Shown here in pieces: positions 6,617 to 14,171 of a stretch of DNA of 14,171 nucleotides. The DNA comes from JAVVRI01 sp036654795 (GTDB lineage Bacteria > Bacteroidota > Bacteroidia > Bacteroidales > Tannerellaceae), in NCBI GenBank assembly GCA_036654795.1, contig JAVVRI010000080.1, forward strand, positions 1 through 14,171, read 5' to 3'. Position 1 is the stretch's first letter; every line of letters begins with the position of its first letter. The notes beneath the pieces are model-generated. The model saw only the letters and a program-made list of their open reading frames with translations. It was not told the DNA's origin and ran no database searches. The position numbers were made by a program, and so were the translations under genes.

Positions 6617-7954
6617 ATGAGTAAGAGAATAGTTATATTAGGGGCAGGCGAGAGCGGTGCAGGTGCTGCCGTGCTAGCGAAGGCAAAAGGATATGAAGTA
6701 TTTGTGTCCGACTTTTCAACCATTAAGCCTAAGTATAAGGAATTGCTGGATGCCCACGGCATCCGTTGGGAAGAGGGACAACATACCGAAGTTGACATCT
6801 TGAATGCCGACGAAATCGTAAAAAGTCCCGGCATACCAGACAATGCGCCGATCATAATAAAACTGAAGGCTTTAGGTACTCCCATCCTTTCGGAAATAGA
6901 ACTAGCTGGACGCTATACGAATGCCCGGATGATTTGTATTACCGGAAGCAACGGTAAAACAACAACTACAATGTTGATTTACCATATTCTGGAAAAAGCA
7001 GGAATCGATGTTGGTTTGGCCGGAAACGTAGGGAACAGCTTGGCATTACAAGTCGCTGAAAGTCCTCATGCTGTTTATGTAATTGAATTAAGCAGTTTTC
7101 AATTAGACAACATGTACGATTTCAAAGCAGATATAGCTATCCTGCTAAATATTACACCCGATCATTTAAATCGGTACAACTACGAAATGCAGAACTATGT
7201 GAACGCAAAGTTCCGCATCATTCAAAATCAGACAACCGAAGATGCATTCATCTTCTGGAACGATGACCCTATCATAGCCCGGGAAGTTGCCTTACGTCAT
7301 CCTGCAGCTACATGTTATCCTTTTGCCAAGGTTTATGCCGAGGGACTAAAAGGATACGTTGAAAATAAAGAATTAAGAATAGAAACGCCTAACGGAACAT
7401 TCACAATGGAACAAGATTTATTAGCGTTGACAGGTACGCACAACCTGTATAATTCGTTGGCATCTGGTATAGCAGCCAAAGTGGTTGATATTCACAATGA
7501 AAAAATCAGAGCATCGCTGAGCGACTTTACCGGCGTTGCACATCGTTTAGAGAAAGTCACACGTGTACGCGGAGTCGATTACATCAATGATTCGAAGGCA
7601 ACAAACGTAAACTCTTGCTGGTACGCTCTGCAAAGCATGGTTACCCCAGTCGTGCTCATATTAGGAGGTACCGATAAAGGAAACGACTATATAGAAATAG
7701 AAGAATTGGTAAAACAAAAAGTACATTCACTGATCTTTCTAGGTGTTGACAACGCAAAACTGCATGCTTTCTTTGACGGTAAGATAGAGAAGATTGAAGA
7801 TGCCGATTCAATGGAAGAGGCGGTAGCAATAGCCTATCGATTAGCTCATAAAGGAGACACTGTACTATTGTCGCCCTGCTGTGCCAGCTTCGACCTTTTC
7901 AAAAGCTACGAAGATCGTGGCGACCAGTTTAAAGTCTGTGTAAGAAACCTCTAA
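6617..7954 (+). CDS. murD: UDP-N-acetylmuramoyl-L-alanine:D-glutamate ligase MurD
   Basis: MurD adds D-glutamate to UDP-MurNAc-L-Ala with ATP in the cytoplasm. The 445-residue protein has an N-terminal Rossmann-like UDP-binding domain (RIVILGAGESG, about 4-14), the ATP-binding loop ITGSNGKTTTT (K114), and ELSSFQLD and NITPDHLNRY. The NAKFRI segment holds the expected carbamylated lysine, and the C-terminal domain begins around NDSKATN (324-330). Start choice: the frame is open to a TTG at 6557 inside mraY, but ATG 6617 is two bases after the mraY stop and gives the conserved N-terminus directly before the Rossmann strand. Length matches the family. Seventeen bases separate it from ftsW. Confidence 0.97.
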   Translation: MSKRIVILGAGESGAGAAVLAKAKGYEVFVSDFSTIKPKYKELLDAHGIRWEEGQHTEVDILNADEIVKSPGIPDNAPIIIKLKALGTPILSEIELAGRYTNARMICITGSNGKTTTTMLIYHILEKAGIDVGLAGNVGNSLALQVAESPHAVYVIELSSFQLDNMYDFKADIAILLNITPDHLNRYNYEMQNYVNAKFRIIQNQTTEDAFIFWNDDPIIAREVALRHPAATCYPFAKVYAEGLKGYVENKELRIETPNGTFTMEQDLLALTGTHNLYNSLASGIAAKVVDIHNEKIRASLSDFTGVAHRLEKVTRVRGVDYINDSKATNVNSCWYALQSMVTPVVLILGGTDKGNDYIEIEELVKQKVHSLIFLGVDNAKLHAFFDGKIEKIEDADSMEEAVAIAYRLAHKGDTVLLSPCCASFDLFKSYEDRGDQFKVCVRNL

Positions 7955-7971
7955 GCAAGCGTACATAAAAT

Positions 7972-9264
7972 ATGGATTTGGTAAGTAAACTATTCAAAGG
8001 TGACCGGGTGATATGGATTATATTCATGTTTCTCTGTCTTATTTCTGTTGTGGAGGTTTTTAGCGCGACCAGCACTATAGCCTATAAAAACGCGAACCAC
8101 TGGGCGCCTATTGTCCGACATGCCTCCTTTCTGCTGGGAGGATTTGTACTCGTGTTATTATTGCACAACATTCCCTGCAAATGGTTTCCGGCTTTTATCC
8201 TACTGCTTCCTGTTTCAGTTTTAATGCTGATTGTCACTCCTTTTGTGGGAGTTAGTGCCAATGATGCACATCGCTGGCTTGAAATATTCGGCATTCAGTT
8301 TCAACCCTCTGAGTTTGCCAAGCTGTCTCTTATTGTCTTCGTGGCTTTCTTACTAAGTAAACGTAATAAGTTTACGGAGACACAGATTTTCAAATACATA
8401 CTATTTGGAGTAGGCGCTACTTGTGTGCTAATTCTTCCTGAAAACTTTTCGACAGCCTTTATGCTATTTGGCGTCTGCTTTCTAATGATGTTTATTGGTC
8501 AACTACCACTGAAGAAACTAGGCAAACTGGCTGGAATATTAATTATTCTGTTAGTTGCATTCATCGTAACGCTGGTGGCCACACCCACCAATCTGCTAAA
8601 ATATATACCCCGTGCCTTGACGTGGAAGGAGCGCGTTGCCGACTTCACCCACAAGGATGACAAAATGGAGGGTGACACCTACATAATCAACGATGATAAC
8701 TATCAAGTTTCTCACGCGAAAATTGCCATTGTAAGTGGCGGACTTTTGGGCAAGATGCCGGGACACGGGCAACAAAGGGACTTCCTACCACAAGCCTATT
8801 CAGACTTTATCTATGCAATTATAATTGAAGAGATGGGGATCGTAGGAGGGATCTTTGTCTTGATGCTTTACATCATGCTACTTGTCCGAGCGGGAATGAT
8901 TGCAAGAAGGTGCGACAAGCTATTCCCTAAATTTCTAGTTTTAGGATGCGGTTTGCTTGTTGTAGTGCAAGCATTAGCCAACATGTCTGTGGCCGTAAAT
9001 CTAATACCTGTAACCGGACAACCATTACCTTTAGTAAGTCGTGGAGGCACTTCTACGGTCATCTCCTGCATTTACTTTGGCATAATACTAAGTGTCAGTC
9101 GTTTTGGCGCCGGTATGGGAAATGAGGATGAAGAAGAGTTGACGGAAAACGGTGAACCCATCGAACCGATAGAATCAAAAAGTGAAGATTTTCTGGCAGA
9201 AACAGAAACATCGGTAGAAAACCCCTTGGATGCGGTTAAAACTATAACAGAAACAAAAATATGA
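7972..9264 (+). CDS. ftsW: Septal peptidoglycan glycosyltransferase FtsW (SEDS family)
   Basis: FtsW polymerises lipid II into glycan strands at the septum, together with FtsI. The 430-residue protein has about ten hydrophobic membrane segments and SEDS motifs: FQPSEFAKLSLI (about 110), a large extracytoplasmic loop, then LPQAYSDFIYAIIIEEMG and PLVSRGGTS. In the second motif D278 corresponds to the essential SEDS aspartate. Its place between murD and murG in a dcw cluster favours FtsW over RodA. After the last membrane helix there is a 50-residue acidic cytoplasmic tail (about 381-430, 16 Asp/Glu against 3 Lys). The stop overlaps the murG start as ATGA, so the two are probably translationally coupled. 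Confidence 0.95.
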   Translation: MDLVSKLFKGDRVIWIIFMFLCLISVVEVFSATSTIAYKNANHWAPIVRHASFLLGGFVLVLLLHNIPCKWFPAFILLLPVSVLMLIVTPFVGVSANDAHRWLEIFGIQFQPSEFAKLSLIVFVAFLLSKRNKFTETQIFKYILFGVGATCVLILPENFSTAFMLFGVCFLMMFIGQLPLKKLGKLAGILIILLVAFIVTLVATPTNLLKYIPRALTWKERVADFTHKDDKMEGDTYIINDDNYQVSHAKIAIVSGGLLGKMPGHGQQRDFLPQAYSDFIYAIIIEEMGIVGGIFVLMLYIMLLVRAGMIARRCDKLFPKFLVLGCGLLVVVQALANMSVAVNLIPVTGQPLPLVSRGGTSTVISCIYFGIILSVSRFGAGMGNEDEEELTENGEPIEPIESKSEDFLAETETSVENPLDAVKTITETKI

Positions 9265-10370
9265 AACAATACCGAATTATAATAAGTGGCGGTGGTACTG
9301 GCGGACATATTTTCCCCGCTATTTCGATTGCTTCCACCTTTCGCAAACGATTTCCGAATGCAGAAATCCTATTTGTTGGGGCAGAAGACCGAATGGAAAT
9401 GGAAAAGGTGCCGGCTGCTGGTTATCAGATAGTCGGCTTGCCTGTAAGTGGTTTCGACCGGGCACATCTAATGAATAACGTCCAAGTAATTTGTCGCTTA
9501 TTTAAGAGTTTGAGACTAGCTAAAAAGACCATTCGAGACTTTAACCCCGACATCGCAGTAGGCGTAGGTGGCTATGCCAGTGGTCCGACACTCTGGATGG
9601 CAGCCTCGCAAGGCATTCCAGCATTGATTCAAGAACAAAATTCATACGCCGGCGTAACCAATAAATTACTGGCGCGAAAAGCAAGCAAAATATGTGTAGC
9701 ATACGAAGGTATGGAAAAGTTCTTCCCAGCTAAAAAAATCGTAATTACAGGAAACCCTGTACGACAGGACTTGGAAGAAGCACTCAACAAAAAAAACGAG
9801 GCTCTCAAATTCTTTGGCTTGTCTCCGGACAAAAAGACACTCCTCATCGTAGGAGGTAGCTTGGGAGCACGCACCATCAATCAAAGCGTGCAAGGGGATC
9901 TGGACAAACTCTTTGCCTCCGGCGTACAGGTCATCTGGCAGACCGGACGCTATTATCAAGACGAAGCTGTGAAACATTTGAAAGCATACAGAAGAATGCC
10001 CATCTGGTGCTCAGATTTCATCACACGCATGGATTATGCCTATTCGGCCGCAGACCTGATTATCTCTCGTGCCGGTGCAAGTTCTATTTCTGAGCTTTGC
10101 TTATTGAAGAAACCAGTAATTTTAGTACCTTCGCCGAATGTAGCAGAAGACCATCAGACAAAAAACGCACTGGCTCTGACAGCTAAAGATGCTGCCATAC
10201 TCGTGCGGGACACGGATGCAACGAAACTACTAGTTGATACAGCATTAAAAGTGATAGAAGACGATGATCGTTTACGCACGTTAAGCCATAACATAGAGAC
10301 CATGGCCCAACAACATAGTGCCGAACGAATTGTCGATGAAATAGTAAAGATTATAGAAACACAAAGATAA
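9261..10370 (+). CDS. murG: Lipid II synthase MurG (GlcNAc transferase)
   Basis: MurG transfers GlcNAc from UDP-GlcNAc to lipid I, forming lipid II on the cytoplasmic face of the membrane. The 369-residue GT-B glycosyltransferase shows the N-terminal loop GGGTGGH (10-16), VGGYASGP (102-109), IQEQNSYAGVTN (123-134) and ITGNPVR (162-168). In the C-terminal donor domain it has VGGSLGA (197-203), SRAGASSISE (269-278) and PSPNVAEDHQTKNA (290-303), where the E and Q residues bind the sugar nucleotide in characterised homologues. The ATG overlaps the ftsW stop by four bases. One base separates the stop from the murC start. Length is normal. Confidence 0.97.
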   Translation: MKQYRIIISGGGTGGHIFPAISIASTFRKRFPNAEILFVGAEDRMEMEKVPAAGYQIVGLPVSGFDRAHLMNNVQVICRLFKSLRLAKKTIRDFNPDIAVGVGGYASGPTLWMAASQGIPALIQEQNSYAGVTNKLLARKASKICVAYEGMEKFFPAKKIVITGNPVRQDLEEALNKKNEALKFFGLSPDKKTLLIVGGSLGARTINQSVQGDLDKLFASGVQVIWQTGRYYQDEAVKHLKAYRRMPIWCSDFITRMDYAYSAADLIISRAGASSISELCLLKKPVILVPSPNVAEDHQTKNALALTAKDAAILVRDTDATKLLVDTALKVIEDDDRLRTLSHNIETMAQQHSAERIVDEIVKIIETQR

Positions 10371-10371
10371 G

Positions 10372-11748
10372 ATGAACAGAATGAATTGTACGGCAGTCTA
10401 TTTTGTTGGAGCCGGAGGTATCGGAATGAGTGCTCTTATCCGCTACTTCCTCTCCAAAGGGAAACAGGTATCCGGATACGACAAAACGCTATCAGACTTA
10501 ACGGAACAGTTAAACAAAGAAGGCGCTACCATCCATTATGAAGATAATATCGCCTTAATACCGGAGGTCTGTCGGCATCCGGAAACGACCTTAGTGGTCT
10601 ATACTCCGGCTATACCCGAATCGCATACCGAGCTGACTTACTTTCGCTCAAATGGCTTTTCCGTAATGAAAAGAGCTCGTGTATTAGGCGATATTACGGA
10701 ATGTTCGCGCGGCCTTTGCATAGCGGGTACACATGGCAAAACCACAACGTCCTCCATGCTGGCACATTTACTCAAACAATCCCATGTAGATTGCAATGCC
10801 TTTCTAGGAGGGATTCTGAAGAATTATGAAAGCAACCTAATGCTTTCCGAAACAAGCGACCTCACAGTAATAGAGGCAGACGAATTCGACCGCTCATTTC
10901 ATTGCCTCACGCCCTATATGGCCGTGATTACTGCTGCCGATCCGGATCATCTAGATATATACGGCACAGCAAAAGCTTACCAAGAAAGTTTCGAATATTT
11001 CACCTCTTTGATACGTACGGACGGATGCTTGATTATGAAAAAAGGAATCAACATTACGCCCCACCTGAAACTTGGTGTAAAGTTATATACTTATTCAGGT
11101 ACCGAAGGAGGAGACTTTCACGCAGAAAACCTACGCATAGGCGGAGGCGAAATTCTTTTCGATTTCGTTGCTCCTGATGTCCGCATAAAAGACATAAAGC
11201 TGGGTGTACCCGTAAAAGTTAATGTAGAAAACGGAGTGGCCGCTATGGCTTTAGCGTGGCTAAACGGAGTTACTGCTGAAGAAATGAGACAAGGAATGGC
11301 AACCTTTGCCGGCCCACGTCGTAGGTTCGACTTCCACTTAAAAAAAGAGAACATCGTGTTGATAGACGATTACGCCCATCACCCAGCCGAACTAGCTGCC
11401 AGTATCCTTTCCGTGAAAGAACTATATGCAGGACGCAAAGTGACAGGAATCTTTCAGCCTCATTTATACACACGCACACGCGACTTTGCAGACGACTTTG
11501 CCGCAAGTCTTTCGCTGTTGGACGAGTTGATTCTTCTGGATATCTATCCCGCGCGTGAAGAACCAATTACAGGCGTAACCTCTCAAATCATATTCGACAA
11601 GGTAACACTACCCTCCAAAACGCTCTGCCGTAAAGATGAGCTGCTAGAGGTTGTAAAAAGCCGCGACTTCGAAGTGGTGCTCATGCTGGGCGCTGGAAAC
11701 ATTGACAGATTGGTAGAACCCGTAAAACAAATACTTGATAAAAAGTGA
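10372..11748 (+). CDS. murC: UDP-N-acetylmuramate:L-alanine ligase MurC
   Basis: MurC starts the peptide stem by joining L-alanine to UDP-MurNAc with ATP in the cytoplasm. The 458-residue protein has the N-terminal UDP-binding loop VGAGGIGMSAL (12-22), the ATP loop GTHGKTT (119-125, K123), EADEFDRSFH, and DPDHLDIYG. In the C-terminal domain DDYAHHP (332-338) and FQPHLYTRT are visible. The HGKTT and DDYAHHP forms separate MurC from MurD and MurE. A second in-frame ATG three codons later (10381) is an alternative start and hardly changes the product. The stop overlaps the ftsQ GTG start (GTGA). As is common in Bacteroidales, no ddl gene follows. Confidence 0.97.
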   Translation: MNRMNCTAVYFVGAGGIGMSALIRYFLSKGKQVSGYDKTLSDLTEQLNKEGATIHYEDNIALIPEVCRHPETTLVVYTPAIPESHTELTYFRSNGFSVMKRARVLGDITECSRGLCIAGTHGKTTTSSMLAHLLKQSHVDCNAFLGGILKNYESNLMLSETSDLTVIEADEFDRSFHCLTPYMAVITAADPDHLDIYGTAKAYQESFEYFTSLIRTDGCLIMKKGINITPHLKLGVKLYTYSGTEGGDFHAENLRIGGGEILFDFVAPDVRIKDIKLGVPVKVNVENGVAAMALAWLNGVTAEEMRQGMATFAGPRRRFDFHLKKENIVLIDDYAHHPAELAASILSVKELYAGRKVTGIFQPHLYTRTRDFADDFAASLSLLDELILLDIYPAREEPITGVTSQIIFDKVTLPSKTLCRKDELLEVVKSRDFEVVLMLGAGNIDRLVEPVKQILDKK

Positions 11749-12473
11749 TCCGGATTGTCTCCATAATTGTTGCAACATTGTTGTTTTGCTACATAGTGTT
11801 TGTCACACTCTTCTTCCGGGAGATGCGTGAAAACTATGTATGCCATGATCTGGAAGTTGTCGTACGCGACAGCTTGGACAAACATTTTGTGACTGAACAT
11901 GATCTCGTGGAGCTCCTTCGAAAGGAAGGACTCAGCCCGATAAAAAAGTCTATGAATTCCATCAATACCGATCGAATAGAAGCTGAATTACTCAAAAACG
12001 AAATGATAGCCCGCGTGGAGGCTTATAAAACACCTTCCGGCATCATTAAATTAGAAGTAGAACAGAAAATACCGATTCTTCGTGTAATTAGCGTACGTGG
12101 AAACTTTTATGTAGACAACCTCGGAAGTACAATGCCAATCAGCCCACGATACGTAATGCAGCTGCCAATTGTCAGTGGTTATGTAGAAAAAGAGTTTGCG
12201 ATGAACGAGTTATACAAATTTGCACTATTTTTGCAAGAGAATGAATTTTGGAATAATCAGATAGAGCAAATATATGTATATCCTGATGGAGAAATAGAAC
12301 TCATTCCCCGTGTGGGTGATCACCGCATCGTATTAGGTACATTCGACAATTTCGAAGAAAAGCTTGCTAATCTGCAACTTTTTTACGATCAGGCAATTCC
12401 TAAAGTCGGATGGGAAAAGTATGGGATGATTAATTTAAAATATAAGAATCAGATTGTTTGTACTAAAAAATAA
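11745..12473 (+). CDS. ftsQ: Cell division protein FtsQ
   Basis: FtsQ is a bitopic protein that recruits and regulates the FtsL/FtsB and FtsW/FtsI parts of the divisome. The 242-residue product has a very short cytoplasmic end, one membrane helix (about 4-24), then a periplasmic region. A POTRA-like segment (about 35-108) contains the expected pattern ending in VEQKIPILRV. A beta domain runs to the end (WEKYGMINLKYKNQIV). It is a little shorter than E. coli FtsQ (276), mainly from the short N-terminus. Start choice: GTG 11745 overlaps the murC stop (GTGA) and puts the membrane helix at the N-terminus. No upstream ATG in this frame would fit better. Sequence conservation is low, so the call rests on topology, POTRA pattern and position before ftsA. 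Confidence 0.9.
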   Translation: MIRIVSIIVATLLFCYIVFVTLFFREMRENYVCHDLEVVVRDSLDKHFVTEHDLVELLRKEGLSPIKKSMNSINTDRIEAELLKNEMIARVEAYKTPSGIIKLEVEQKIPILRVISVRGNFYVDNLGSTMPISPRYVMQLPIVSGYVEKEFAMNELYKFALFLQENEFWNNQIEQIYVYPDGEIELIPRVGDHRIVLGTFDNFEEKLANLQLFYDQAIPKVGWEKYGMINLKYKNQIVCTKK

Positions 12474-12478
12474 AAATT

Positions 12479-13819
12479 ATGGCATACACAAACTTTATAG
12501 CAGCCATCGACTTGGGAACATCCCGTATGGTGGGTATGGTCGGGATAAAGAGCCCCACGGGTGCCCTTTCAATCATAGCGTACGAAGTTGAAAACTCTGC
12601 AACTTGTATACGAAGAGGATGTGTATATAATGTAGAGGAAACGGCAAGCAAGATAAAACGTCTTCTTCTGAAACTGGAAAACAAGTTAAGCGGCTCCAAA
12701 ATAGGAAAAGTCTACGTGGGAATTGGCGGGCAGTCACTTCGCACCATCGATCACACTGTGCCAAAAGTACTGGGAACAGACGGAGTCGTAACAGAAGAAA
12801 TCATTCAATCACTATACAAAGACTGCTGTAACTATCGTCCGGATATGCTGGACGTATTGTCGGCTGTTTCACCGGTCTATTACCTAGACGACAAGCACGA
12901 AGCCAACCCTGTGGGTATTCCTTGCGGTAGGATTGAGGCTCGCTATAAACTGGTGGTAGGTCGCCCCTCACTGAAACGATATGTAATCAACAGCATCTCT
13001 GAACGCGCAAGAATTGATATTGCAGATATTATCGTCTCCCCATTAGCCCTAGCCGATGCTGTGCTCAGTGAAGACGAGAAGGATTTGGGTTGCGCCCTGA
13101 TCGGCTTCGGAGCCGGTGTAACAACGTTGACTGTCTATAAAGGCGGACAGCTGGTACACCTATGCGTCATCCCGTTTGGAGGCAATCTGATTACAAAAGA
13201 TATAACAAGTCTGCACCTTGTGGAAGCAGAAGCTGAACGCGTAAAGCTAGCTTATGGTAGTGCAATCATGGATAAAGACAGCGAGCAAAGCATACAAGTT
13301 AGCTCGGCCGATGGCATGGGTTTACGCGAAATAAAGCTGGCAGACCTCAACAACGTTGTCGAATCACGCATAAAAGAAATTTTAGAAAATGTATACGCCC
13401 GACTGGAAAACATTGGAGTAATGAACAGCCTCGGGGCAGGTATTGTAATTACCGGAGGGGCAGCCGCACTAAAGAACCTATCCGATGTCATCAAAGACCG
13501 CCTCAAAATGGAAGTACGCTACGCAGCCGTACGTAAAGGAGTCGTGGAAAGTGGTGAAATGATAGCAGGAAACCCTGAATATGCTGTAGCCGTTGGCCTA
13601 CTCATGCAAGGCAACCAAAATTGTGCAATTTATATTCCACCCAGACCGGAACCCAAACCGGAACCAGAGCTGGCACACAATGAGCCCAAACCAACGCCGG
13701 AACCTCCTAAAAAGAAACCGGAAAAGAAAAAAGGTCCGGGCCTGTTCAGTCGGTTTACAAAAAACCTTGACAACATGACCAAAGATCTGTTTAATGACGA
13801 TGACGATGTACAAAAGTAA
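12479..13819 (+). CDS. ftsA: Cell division protein FtsA
   Basis: FtsA is an actin-like ATPase that binds the FtsZ C-terminal tail and tethers the ring to the inner membrane. The 446-residue protein has phosphate-1 motif AIDLGTSRMVG (about 9-19), an SHS2-like 1C domain, phosphate-2 GFGAGVTTL (209-217), and the adenosine motif ITGGAAAL (324-331). The C-terminus (389-446) is a Pro/Glu/Lys-rich linker. It is followed by LFSRFTKNLDNMTKDLF (422-438), which can form the amphipathic membrane-targeting helix, and then an acidic end. The linker is much longer than in E. coli FtsA (420 residues in total). Five bases separate it from ftsQ and 28 from ftsZ. Confidence 0.96.
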   Translation: MAYTNFIAAIDLGTSRMVGMVGIKSPTGALSIIAYEVENSATCIRRGCVYNVEETASKIKRLLLKLENKLSGSKIGKVYVGIGGQSLRTIDHTVPKVLGTDGVVTEEIIQSLYKDCCNYRPDMLDVLSAVSPVYYLDDKHEANPVGIPCGRIEARYKLVVGRPSLKRYVINSISERARIDIADIIVSPLALADAVLSEDEKDLGCALIGFGAGVTTLTVYKGGQLVHLCVIPFGGNLITKDITSLHLVEAEAERVKLAYGSAIMDKDSEQSIQVSSADGMGLREIKLADLNNVVESRIKEILENVYARLENIGVMNSLGAGIVITGGAAALKNLSDVIKDRLKMEVRYAAVRKGVVESGEMIAGNPEYAVAVGLLMQGNQNCAIYIPPRPEPKPEPELAHNEPKPTPEPPKKKPEKKKGPGLFSRFTKNLDNMTKDLFNDDDDVQK

Positions 13820-13847
13820 TCAGCGAATGTAATAAAACCGGAAGACA

Positions 13848-14171
13848 ATGGACGAGACTATATTAAATTTCAATTATCCTACGGATACTCCGAAAATAAT
13901 CAAAGTAATCGGTGTAGGAGGCGGTGGTGGCAACGCAGTGACCCACATGTATAAGGCGGGCATCCACGATGTTACATTCGTATTATGCAACACGGACAAT
14001 CAAGCACTCAACCGCTCCGATGTACCGGTCAAGCTCTCATTGGGACGCGAAATCACACAAGGATTGGGCGCCGGAAACAAACCTGAGCGCGCCATGATGG
14101 CAGCCGAAGAAAGTATGGAAGACATCCGCCGAATGCTGAGCGATGGTACCAAGATGGTATTTATCACTGCC
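13848..14171 (+). CDS. ftsZ: Cell division GTPase FtsZ, 5' part (cut by window end)
   Basis: FtsZ is the tubulin-like GTPase that forms the cytokinetic ring. The window holds the first 108 codons, open to the last base. Visible are the N-terminal nucleotide-binding loop IGVGGGGGNAVTHM (21-34), CNTDNQAL (47-54), LGREITQGLGAGNKPE and AAEESMEDIR. The tubulin signature GGGTGTG should come just beyond the edge. ATG 13848 gives the short N-terminal extension usual for the family, 28 bases after the ftsA stop. The ftsA-ftsZ gap shows no clear promoter of the phylum type, so ftsZ is probably at least partly transcribed from upstream. Confidence 0.97.
   Translation, partial: MDETILNFNYPTDTPKIIKVIGVGGGGGNAVTHMYKAGIHDVTFVLCNTDNQALNRSDVPVKLSLGREITQGLGAGNKPERAMMAAEESMEDIRRMLSDGTKMVFITA

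Noticed and set aside
10902..11177. 91-codon plus-strand ORF in another frame inside murC
   Set aside because: Arg-rich off-frame translation of conserved murC sequence; no independent support.

Overview
The window carries most of a division and cell wall (dcw) gene cluster from a member of the Bacteroidota, most likely order Bacteroidales (Bacteroides/Parabacteroides-like). Three things support this. The gene order lacks ddl between murC and ftsQ. The protein variants are typical of the group: a short coiled-coil FtsL-like protein, an FtsI with a C-terminal PASTA domain, a long MraY, and an FtsA with a charged C-terminal tail. The promoter upstream of the tRNA gene matches the Bacteroidota -33/-7 consensus (TTTG, 20 bases, TAnnTTTG) exactly. 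Species cannot be assigned from the sequence alone.

Layout. Positions 1-43 hold a small set of TTTGTC direct repeats and a hairpin at the window edge. A tRNA-Ser(UGA) gene lies on the minus strand at 44-128, with its own promoter at 146-177. The intergenic leader 129-425 contains a candidate plus-strand promoter (318-349) and a 13-base palindrome (391-403), but no mraZ. From 426 to the end all genes are on the plus strand and tightly packed: rsmH, ftsL-like, ftsI, murE, mraY, murD, ftsW, murG, murC, ftsQ, ftsA and the first 108 codons of ftsZ. Adjacent genes overlap by up to 20 bases or are separated by at most 36 bases, and no convincing terminator lies between them, so the set looks like a single operon.

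How the genes work together. MurC, MurE and MurD build the UDP-MurNAc-peptide (L-Ala, meso-DAP and D-Glu additions). MraY and MurG make lipid I and lipid II at the membrane. FtsW with its partner transpeptidase FtsI polymerises and cross-links septal peptidoglycan. FtsL-like and FtsQ link the synthase to the divisome. FtsA tethers the FtsZ ring to the membrane. RsmH modifies 16S rRNA.

Assembly note. A 10-N gap (4566-4575) sits inside murE. Read literally it breaks the frame, but the sequence on both sides is intact MurE, so this is a gap-size artefact and not a pseudogene. Apart from the gap, the missing mraZ and a few possible regulatory structures, the region is a conventional dcw cluster. 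I saw no mobile element, CRISPR array, defence system or other novel system.
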